From Diphasiastrum complanatum (lineage: Eukaryota; Streptophyta; Lycopodiopsida; Lycopodiales; Lycopodiaceae), in NCBI GenBank assembly GCA_029204225.1, contig CM055093.1, forward strand, positions 23,975,912 through 24,039,911: DNA of 64,000 bases, in the 5' to 3' direction. Positions 55,002 through 64,000 of this stretch are shown here, piece by piece; the stretch's first letter is position 1, and each line of letters begins with the position of its first letter. Under the pieces are notes generated by a model. That model was not told the DNA's origin, searched no databases, and saw only the letters and a program-made list of their open reading frames with translations. The position numbers were made by a program, and so were the translations under genes.

Positions 55002-57746
55002 GTTACTTCTTCAACTAAGGCCTACATCAATTTTTTTGTCTTTAGGTGTGGAGAAAAGAATAGTACTAAGTAGTAGTAGGTGTTAGTAGGGCAACACCTT
55101 CCAATCACATGAGGGCCCCCAAACAATTGTGCAATATGAGAGTTCTTTTGTAATCTAAGGGCGGATTGAGACTTGGGCCCGTTTCAGACTACGGTGCTTG
55201 GCAACATCGAGCGTGACGTGCCAATTGATAGTTGGCTCAATAAGTTGAAAGTGGTCTAAGCTGATTTAAAACTCAAAACTTGTCGCCCCTACGTGGCAGC
55301 TGAGCTAGCACGTGGACCATGCCACATAAGGGCATCTTGGGGCAAATTTTTGGGCCTGCGAGAAGTGCCTGGCAAGTTGGGCTTCTCCCTCGCAACTCCA
55401 CGAATTAGTGGCAAATCGATGCTCTCCCGCCATTCTCCTCCTTCCTGCCATCTCGAGGCTGCATATTCTCGAGCCATCTTTCCCTCTTTGCGGCTTGCTC
55501 GGATGTATACATGCACTCCTCTTCCAAGGCAGGTGATGCTCATGGGTGCCCTCTCCATCAACGCCGCGTTGGCAATCATCAGTGTCTCCATGCTCTCCCC
55601 ATTAGCGTAGCAGTGCCAATCATCATTGCCTCATGAGCTCTCTCCATCAACGCAAATGATGCTCCTCTTCCAACATAGGTGATGCTCAAAACTACTCTAT
55701 CCATCAACCCACTACATGGAATCATCATAGCATCCATCAACACTCTCCATTAGTTGTCCATCAATGCTCTTCTTCGGCGTAGGACTCCATTAGTTGTCCA
55801 TCAATAGCTCTTCGTCACTTCTCCATCAGCGCCACCTCTCTCTCATTACTTCATGTAATAATCAAATCATCGACGTACAAAACAACAAACACTATATCTG
55901 AATCTTGCCTTAGAATGTAAATATTAGGATCAACATTACTCTTTACCATTCCCCTTCACTTGAAGTGTTCATCAATGCAAGAGTATCACGCCCGTGGTGC
56001 TTGCTTCAATCCATAAATACCTTTGTTGAGCTTACAAACAAGATATTGTCTCCCTAGCTCAACAAATCCTTGTGGTTGTACTAAATACACCTCTTCATCC
56101 AGCACTCCATTAAAAAAAGCATATTTAACGTCCAAGACTTTGCACTATTGTGAACATCTTCCACCTTAGCAAATGATTTGGACCCTCCGTCGAGTTGGAT
56201 AAAAAGTAGAAGTAGATCTGGTTTTTGTTTTGATTAATTTCACTTTCTGCTTGTTTTGTGTCTTCGTTGCAGGACTTCAATGACTTTTGTCCTCTTCATC
56301 ATAGCAAGACTTGAACGACTTCTAACCTCTCACTTCATCCACTTATGTCCTTATAGACAGGTGCTTACAGAGATTCAGTAGTGCATGTATAAGTTGTTGA
56401 TAGGTGTGCTACTCCTCTTCACTCCTTTCTACAAAGATTGCATGTCATGAATTGTATCTAGCTTGGAAACTTGGGCTACGGCTGAATTTCTTTTATGTTC
56501 ATCCTCCTATTGTATCGCTTAATTTTTCAAGGCTTACTTTCATTGCCATTTGAATAGCATTCGGAACTCTTTCTTCCTCAAAAGCTTATGCTTTCAATGA
56601 TGTCCATCCACATTGTGCCTTGGCTTCCTCTATTGCCTTCCTTGAGGATCATAAGTCTTGTATTCTAGCTTAGATCTCTTGGAATGCTTTATTTACTAGT
56701 TTTTCAATGATGATTTTCTTTTGATATTGTTTGTACATTTGCAATGTGAATAAGCTATTAGATGGAGAAACTCCCTTTACTAGTGCTTTTGGATTGCTTT
56801 CAAATATTTTCAACAAGCCTAACCAGAGAGCATTTTCACATTCAGGGGCTTTAGAAGTTATCTCTCCTCTCCATCAGCACAACAGGCAATGTTTCTCTTC
56901 TCTCAACCAAAGCAACTGAGCAGTTTAGTGCCCTCTGTTCTCTTCCTTGATAGTTGGATTGGTGCTTTCAACAATGTGCTGCTCATCAGCCAATAGACAG
57001 ACATATTCATGTAAATTTTGCATTTTCTGTGAAATGGATTGCAAGTATAGTTCAAAGAGTTCTGATGTATTTTGTTAACTTGTCATAGAAGCTATGGAAT
57101 CAATTATAGAATCTAGAAAAGTGGGGCCCTATGTAGCCCACTTTGTTTCTAGTTGTTTCGGCATTCATATTGTTGTTGCTAATCTAATCTTGTTGTTTGT
57201 TATTTAATTCCTTTTCAAAACTGGGGCTACCCAAGAAAATTTGAATTTTGTTGATACTCATATTGAGACTTATGCTTGGGTACTGATGAGACCATAGTAA
57301 TGCTTGCTTGCTAATATTTGTATTCTATGTTCTTGGTATGTTATGGAGTTGTTGACATATTTGACTACAATTGTCCTCTCCACAAAGCTTTACCTAATGA
57401 CATCACTAGCTTTTCAAATTGTTCTTCTGCATTTGAATCCAAATTGCAACAGAACGTCTTTCGGAACCCCCATGTTTTGGAACGTAGCTTTTGGGAACCT
57501 TGGAATGCTGTGTGAATTCTAAAACCTGCAATTTTTATTACATTTCATGTTATGATCATGATGATCATGTTATGACTTCAATGCATGCTCATTATAAAGC
57601 TCAATTAAAGTGGACCACGCCCATGGAGTGATGCAGAATTTGTTGCATTTTTCAAAGACCAAGTCTAATGAGACAATACAAAAGTCTCCATTGCATATCA
57701 CCTTAAAAAGCTAAAATCTACCTCCCAAGGACCTTTTATAATCGGT
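55002..57746. repeat. Dispersed repeat, copy 1 (long form)
   Basis: Three blocks match copy 2 at 63020-64000 in the same order and orientation: 55002-55656, 56708-56902 and 57606-57746. The sequence between the blocks is missing from copy 2; the first gap contains a Copia RT fragment. There are no LTRs, no terminal inverted repeats recognisable by eye and no intact ORF. The true ends are unknown because copy 2 runs off the window. Confidence 0.85.
55850..56145 (-). pseudogene. Copia reverse transcriptase fragment
   Basis: Minus-strand translation gives LDVKYAFFNGVLDEEVYLVQ, then YGLKQAPRA, a stop, and VLYVDDLIIT (about 55885-55860). Motifs are well conserved but two or more in-frame stops are present. 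It lies inside copy 1 of the dispersed repeat and is absent from copy 2. Confidence 0.9.
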
Positions 57747-58457
57747 GCTTGCAAAATACCTATAGAATTATACAAGCCAAAACTTTACCTATTGGTTTAG
57801 GGATGCCAAATTAAGGTATCCATGATTTTTTCCTATAATAATTGGATGGATGTGATGCGTTTAAATATATCATAAATTTTTAGTTTTTGTTGGTTGCCTT
57901 TAACCCATCAAAAACCAGTAGTCACCATGATTTCTTAGAAAACCAGTAATGCTCTACCCATGACAAAGGTTAATGATTAGCCCTAATTCAAAATTCCAAC
58001 TTCAGGCCAACATTACACCACTAATCTTTGGCAGCCCCGATTCTACTTCCAAGTGCCAACAACAAACCTCCTAATGTAAATTCTAACAAAAAAATTGATG
58101 GCCAGTTATAATTAAATGTCTAAGCTTTTTAATAATTAAATGGCCAGTTATAACACCAACAATACTGCAACCCAAATTCAAACTAGGAAAGCTACCAAGG
58201 TTCTACTCCAAGCCTCCAACTTAGGAGTTTCTAAATTTTCCAAATTTTACACATTGCATGCTAATGAGAATGCAAATTCAATACACAACATTGAGAATGT
58301 TTTTGGTTTTTGAACTTCCAAAATCTATACCATATTTTAGATGTAGCCTTTGACAGTGTAGTTTTTAAAAGTTTATCATAAGCATTTTTTTACATTGTGA
58401 AGAGATGAACATAAAGCTCTAACATTGGTCCAATATCATAAAAAAAAATGCTATGAA
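57747..58457. other. No gene seen
   Basis: AT-rich sequence without coding signal. The small duplication AATGGCCAGTTATAA-TAA recurs at about 58100 and 58139. Confidence 0.5.
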
Positions 58458-58506
58458 TTAGGGTTTAGGGTTTAGGGTAATAGGGTTTATGGTTTAGGGT
58501 AATAGG
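58458..58506 (+). repeat. Interstitial telomere-like repeat (TTTAGGG)n, degenerate
   Basis: TTAGGGTTTAGGGTTTAGGG followed by variants (TAATAGGG, TTTATGG, TTTAGGGTAATAGG) over about 49 bp, the plant telomere unit. Confidence 0.88.
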
Positions 58507-58816
58507 TGATAGTGGTTCGCTCGACTATTAATTTTGAAAAAAAAAAAATCACAAGCATTTAATCAGGTTTATAGCATACAAAACACCAGGTGTCCCCATT
58601 ATGTTGTGTATAAACCTATAATTGACACTTTGGTACACTTGGCATAATATCATTACAAACAAGTATGATGTTGGCATATGTATGTAGTGCATGCTTCATG
58701 TTTTGTTATGTAGACCGTTACAACACAATGAGGTGTTTGACTGCCAATTTGTTCTTGTGTTCCATTTTCAAGCTAACTATCTACCAACATGCTGCAATCT
58801 GAAAAATTGGCGTAGC

Positions 58817-59600
58817 TCTCCAACAACGGCGTCAAAATTGTAGTGGGTGTATTTTCTAGCCTATCCTCAACCCAAGATCCAAGCACTTGAGCATCAAGGA
58901 GTTGAAGTTAGTTGTCACGCATAGGTTCGATCCCGTGAGAGCGATAGCATATCTCATAATTCAGCATGTATGGAAGATCCACATCTAACTCTAACATCCA
59001 TTAACACTACACAGTTAACACTACATCCATTAACCCTACGATCCACAAAGAGATAGATACTTGCTTCTCTCTCTCTCTCCATTTCTCTCTCACAAAAAAC
59101 ATAAGAACACACAATCCCAACAATTCAGATCTACTAATTAGCAAGTACAACAAAAGCACGAGAGATGGAGGAAAAAGGATAAAGGGCAAGGACATTCACA
59201 AGTCCATTCCATACGAGAGCCAATATGCTTATATTGAAATGAAGATTTGAACACGAGGAACAACTCGAGTTTGCCCCTATTTATAGTGGAGAGGAGGATC
59301 TTGGCCTCAAAATCCTACTGGCCCATTTATACCTAACTATTCAAACTTAAAAAAAGAGTGGGAACCCATTCAATAATTGGAGGAAACCAATTTGAAATTG
59401 AATTTTGGTGGAAACTCCAAATTTATTCACTAACTTGACATTTAGGCCCTGTGACATTAAAAGTCCCGCAAAAAGGCCTAAAGTCCTTTTATTGACTTTC
59501 TAATTATCAAACAACCATGCGATCATCGGGTTGGACTTACACACGCAGGGTGCCAAATCCCTCTTACTTATTAGCTAGGGTTAGGGTTGCCTTGGGATCC
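58817..59600 (-). repeat. LTR and primer-site region of a Tat-like Gypsy element, minus strand
   Basis: On the minus strand TTTGACGCCGTTGTTGGAGA (58837-58817) resembles the TTTGGCGCCGTTGCCGGGGA block that follows the LTR of Tat/Retand-type Gypsy elements. The LTR would end at 58839 (CACTACA) and extend right, with a TATA box CTATAAATAG on the minus strand (59287-59278). The outer end is uncertain and no interior ORF was recognised to the left. Confidence 0.45.
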
Positions 59601-60860
59601 GCAAACCCTCCAACAGTGCTCGTGTATTTTTTTTTAAATCCATGTATTTTTCCTTTTTGGTCAGTAAGACATCGATGGTTTTGCTATTGCATTTCAAATG
59701 ATTTTAATTATTAGGAATTGGCAAGCAAGAAGCTTTCAACAAGATACTTGTGAAAGGTGAAATTAAGCTGAACCAATGAAGTAAGTGATGGTAATGAATG
59801 GAGGTAATTCTTGATTCGACACGTGGATTTTTTGTTGAATACAGTAAAAGAAGTACCGAAATCCAAATTTTGTGGATTTTCTACTTCTGTACTTTTATTA
59901 GTTGTGTCAAACTGAAAAGGAACACCAACTTGTTATTAACATTTACTATATGTCTAAGAAAATTCCTTGTACCTTAGCTAATGAAATTTTTTTGGGGGAT
60001 TGAAAAATCTAAGGGAGAAAGAAAAATGGACATCCGAGTTAGTAAATGTGTTTGTATTACGTAATCTGGATTTTTTTGTATTTTTGGAGGAGATCTATAT
60101 AATACAAGTTATGGAGTAGTTCCATAAAGAATTCATTAAACATTAATTAATTTAGTTAATTTCATAGTATATATCTTATGTGAGCATGAGTTTGACCATA
60201 AGTTTGAGTGTGAATTGTATATGAGAAGCGATAATTGATATGTGGATCACATTTATTCCATTAGTAAACGATAGAGTCTTATTCCTAGAGGTGAAACTCT
60301 CAAACTTGAGGGATTTGGGAATCTTGTTACTAACCAAAAGGGTTTAGAATGTGATGGTAAACCAGGTGTGGTCCTTTTTGTAAAATCACAATTTTGTAAA
60401 TGGATTATTGATATCTATCAAGAATAAAATTTATGGATTCTCCAATGCTTGGTTGAGATAGATATGTATCTATACGGTATAGGAATACCAGATGGATTTT
60501 TAAGATCTCTAGAATATTGGATAAGGTGGTTAAGGATCTTTTGGAAGGAATGAAATTCCTCGTACCGATTCAATAGATATTGGACCATCTATTATTATAT
60601 TCCTTCATATCTCCTAGAGACTTTGGTTGATTGAATTGTCGTGCCTTTGAACATTTGGACACTCTAAAAATTTAAATACCAAGAAGTACTATTATCTACA
60701 ATAAATTGTGGACAGATTTTAGACTATGATTAAATTGAAATTTATGTAGCTTTTGGACTCGATCAATGCAATAAAGAGTTGATTCACCCAATGGTCCATA
60801 TAATCAAGATTACATGAATATGATGTCTTTTCTTATAGAGAAGTTCAATCCCATCATAAG
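59601..60860 (+). other. AT-rich decayed sequence, probably Gypsy interior
   Basis: No ORF. It leads into the chromovirus end at 60865, so the right part is likely the interior of that element. Confidence 0.4.
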
Positions 60861-60864
60861 ATTT

Positions 60865-61361
60865 ATCGCTTAGTGTACCTTTGGAACTCGAAAGAGTGCT
60901 CGATAAATAATTGAGAAATTGTTCTATCTCTTAGTGCTTAATCTGGTGGTGGAAGGGTCGGCGGACTAAGGATAATGATTCTTGGGCAAAAGTAGAAAGC
61001 TTCAGGAATAATTACCATGGTTCTCTTCCTCGTTCCGAGGACATAACTTGTTTAAGGAGGGAAGAACGTTACAACCATATCCAACTTCAAGGATTTGGAA
61101 TAGTCCTAATATGGTAGACCGGCTCTCCAGTGTCTAAGATTGTTGGTTACACCTCAATTTAAGGCCAGTTTATAACTAATAACCTTAGAGGACCCATACA
61201 CTCTTATTGAGACATGTGGAGCAGTGCATGGCGTGTGACGGTTGTATGCATGAGAACCGCCGAATTCATTCCTATCATGAACCAGCCTGATAGAGTCACC
61301 AGTTTTATTTGCATAGTAGTGAAAGTTTGAGTTTGACTCTTCCTATATCTATTCTATAGCC
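60865..61361 (+). pseudogene. Decayed chromovirus end with polypurine tract and LTR
   Basis: Phrases of the gene end at 21540-21722 recur here (TTTATCGCTTAGTGTACCTTTGGA, GATAATGATTC-TGGG). They are followed by AAGGAGGGAAGAA (61054-61066) and an LTR starting CGTTACAACC, in place of TGTTAC, at 61067. Same family as 21417-22250, independently decayed. Confidence 0.65.
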
Positions 61362-62149
61362 TAGAGGGATGAAAAAATCTATCTAACATAAACATATGGC
61401 CATTGGTGCTTATGGGTATGACTCAGTTTGATCGAAAGCCAAACTTTATGAGCAATTGAGGTTCTATATAATGCTTGTTTTAACACATGGAGGTAAAATG
61501 ATAATTTATGCCCTCTCAATACTCTCAATGATGGGTAGAGTGTATAATATAAATGTGTCATTGGAGATGTTTCAATCACGTTAACTGTGATTGAAACTGT
61601 GTTCAACTGAAGTAGAAATTTGGAACGATTCCTCGAAGATTGAATATCGCCCCAACAATAGTCCTTGATGGCATAAACCTCGAAGTCGCTTTTGTTCATA
61701 TCTAATAATCTATGCAATCTTTTTCTTGTTCGCAACATAACACTCGCAAAGTTTTACTACATGCACTCCATCTGGCCACCAACACTTCATTTGGCTGCCA
61801 ACATATAAAGATTTAACCTTAACTAGACTTTCAAAGCATGAAGAGTCATTGAGTAGATGCTATACTATTCACAACTCTCTCTTAATGGCGTTAAATGTTT
61901 GATCTCTTTACACAACCTCTATAAAATTCATGTATTGCTATGAAATGATTAAGCATGAAGTTTCAGGTTGACAGACTAGTAGAAACCATCAATGTGACTT
62001 TTTAGTACTAAAACTCATTTTTTCTCCAAGCTTCAATATAGTTATTGTCAACATATCTTGTAGTGAAGGCCATTGGCTAGTTCATTGTTGGGAATCAATA
62101 CAATGGTTCCTAGCATAGTTATTTTAGGAACCACTGTATTAATTTTCAA

Positions 62150-62235
62150 CATGAACTAGCCTGATAGAGTCACCAGTTTTGGCTACATGGTTGTGAAAGT
62201 TTGAGTTTGACTCTTCCTACCTCTATTCTATAGCT
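62150..62235 (+). repeat. Second copy of the 61276-61361 segment
   Basis: CATGAAC-AGCCTGATAGAGTCACCAG through CTCTATTCTATAGC repeats 61276-61361 with roughly 90 percent identity, 875 bp away. It could be the end of a second LTR of the element above. Confidence 0.7.
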
Positions 62236-63019
62236 TGCTTGCAGCATCAAAGAGAGGCAGCATGGTGTTAAAAATTCCACAAGCTAGTTTGTAATTTCCA
62301 CTTGAACATTGTAATTTGGCCATGATGTGGAATGTCACACTTGCCAACTAGGTTAGGATCTTTGTAATTATGATTATTCTAAGCCTAAAATTGTTGAGGC
62401 ACCTTTGGAATGAGGCCAAAATGTACATAGGTAAGCTAGAGATTTTGTAGGAGCTAAGAAAAGCATTTTTTACCTTCCAAGGTCTCGACCCCCAATTCGG
62501 GTGGATCTTAGGACCTAAAAGCTTAGATGTTATGTTTAGGTCATGAATGGATCAGAGGCAACCCTAAACCCTCATATTTGAGCTGATTTTATATATATCC
62601 ATTTGGGATTTCCCCAGCAATTTGATGAGAAATTCGAGATTCACTTTTGTGACTAGTTTTTGTCTACAATTTGAGTGATGTTTGCTATGATCATGTGATT
62701 TCTTATAATCAATCATTGGGAAGGTGTTGATACTGTACTCAAGTATGCTCGGGCCATACATTCACACATGTGAAGAATTTTGCATAATTTTGGAGTCATA
62801 GAGTGGAGTTCGAGCCAAAATAGGCTAGTAATCACTAGTTTGTTTTGTGTTTTAGCTTTGTGATCTTAATTAGGTGCTTTATCCATCATTTATAAAGTAC
62901 ACTGGAGTCTATTTGATGTTATTTCAACATGGTATTTTGAATGGACTAAATTTGAATTTTGCTAACTTGGTGCAAAGTTATGTAATCATGGGCAGCTTGC
63001 TCTCCCTTGAAGAGAGCAA
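62236..63019. other. No gene seen
   Basis: No coding signal or repeat relation inside the window was recognised. Confidence 0.45.
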
Positions 63020-64000
63020 GTTACTTCTTCAACTAAGGCCTATATCAAATTTTTTGTCTTTAGGTGTGGAGAAAAGAATAGTACTAAGTAGTAGTAGGTG
63101 TTAGGGCAACTCCTTCCAATCACATGAGGGCCTCCCAAACAACTGTGCTACTATGAGAGTTCTTTTGTAATCTAAGGGCGGATTGAGACTTGGGCCCATT
63201 TCATACTACAATGCTTGGCAACATCAAGAGTGACGTGTTAACTAATGGTTGGCTCAATAAGCTGAAAGTGGTATAAGCTAATTTCATATTCAAAACTTGT
63301 CACCCCTACGTGGTAGCTGAGCTGGCACGTGGACCATGCCACGTAGGCGCATCTTGGGGCAAATTTTTGGGCTTGCGAAAAGTGCATGGCAAGTTCGGCT
63401 TCTCCCTCACAACTCCACAAACTAGTGGCAAATCGATGCTCTCCCACCATTCTCCTCCTTCCAGCCATCTCGAGGCTGCATATTCTCGAGCCATCTTTCC
63501 CTCTTTGCGGCTTGCTCAGATGTATACATGTACTCCTCTTCCAACGCGATGATGCTCCTCTTCCAAGGTAGGTGATGCTCATGGTGCCCTCTCCATCAGC
63601 ATCGTTATGGCAATCATCATTGTCTCCAACACTCTCCCCATCAGCGTAGCAATGCCAATCATCATTGCCTTGTCAGCTCTCTCCATCAACGCAAATGATT
63701 TTCTTTTGATATTGTTTGTACATTTGCAATGTGAATAAGCTACTAGATGGAAAAACCCCCTTTACCAGTGCTTTTGGATTGCTTTCAAATATTTTCAGCA
63801 AGTCACATTCAGGGGCTTTTGAAGTTATTGCTCCTCTCCATCAGCACAACAGGCAATGCTTCTCTTCTTAAAGTGGACCATGTGATGCAAACTTCGTCGT
63901 ATGTTTCAAAGTCCAAGTCTAATGAGACAATACAAAAGTCTTCATTGCATATCACCTTAAAAAGCTAAAATTTACCTCCCAAGGACCAATTATAATCAGT
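63020..64000. repeat. Dispersed repeat, copy 2 (internally deleted, continues past the window)
   Basis: It matches copy 1 blocks 55002-55656, 56708-56902 and 57606-57746, now joined directly at about 63698 and 63870. The first junction carries a shared ATGAT. A further small loss of about 19 bp occurs near 63800. Identity is above 90 percent by eye. Confidence 0.9.

Noticed and set aside
55293-55610. Matched ORFs in both copies of the dispersed repeat (also 63238-63582)
   Set aside because: Frames occur on both strands and are not conserved between the two copies beyond nucleotide identity; no known domain.
1-64000. Integrated virus with an envelope gene
   Set aside because: All retroelements seen have Copia or Gypsy retrotransposon structure; no envelope-like ORF or pararetrovirus domain was recognised.

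Overview
This is a stretch of plant nuclear DNA, most likely from a seed plant outside the grasses; the species cannot be told from the window. The evidence is a plant-type STT3 gene and a plant-type SGF11 gene with introns, surrounded by LTR retrotransposons of both plant superfamilies (Ty1/Copia with initiator-Met tRNA primer sites, and Ty3/Gypsy including chromodomain types). I see no bacterial, organellar, rRNA or tRNA genes and no CRISPR array.

Layout. 1-7043: related Copia elements. A very young plus-strand element (1018-5569) has nearly identical LTRs and an intact gag-protease ORF but no reverse transcriptase. It lies between pieces of minus-strand relatives. 7044-18208: more Copia (LTR at 7812, broken gag, an LTR-like insertion, and an RT/RNase H pseudogene ending in a complete 1.1-kb LTR at 17098-18208), with a minus-strand Gypsy pol at 12392-15193. 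18209-32784: decayed AT-rich repeats, comprising Gypsy relics, GA microsatellites, LINE-like fragments, a Copia gag, a 125-bp hAT-type MITE and a rearranged Gypsy with an internal deletion.

32785-33692 (+): SGF11, a zinc-finger subunit of the SAGA deubiquitinating module; its first exon was not found. 39012-54484 (-): STT3, the catalytic subunit of oligosaccharyltransferase and the main host gene here. I assemble five exons (54484-53060, 52951-52497, 52328-52206, 41566-41507, 39141-39012) that join in phase to give 730 residues. Intron 3 is 10.6 kb and holds a Gypsy chromovirus in the same orientation as the gene. That element carries a small DNA-type insertion, and a Copia LTR sits inside its 5' LTR.

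55002-64000: a dispersed repeat present twice (55002-57746 and 63020-64000, the second with two internal deletions), an interstitial telomere-like block at 58458-58506, and LTR remnants.

The two host genes are functionally unrelated: N-glycosylation in the ER and histone H2B deubiquitination in the nucleus. Nearly everything else is transposon biology. I did not find a convincing new biological system. The observations most worth following are the STT3 gene model with its TE-filled intron and splice-adjacent microsatellite, the young RT-less Copia element, and the two small CpG-motif-rich DNA insertions with target-site duplications.
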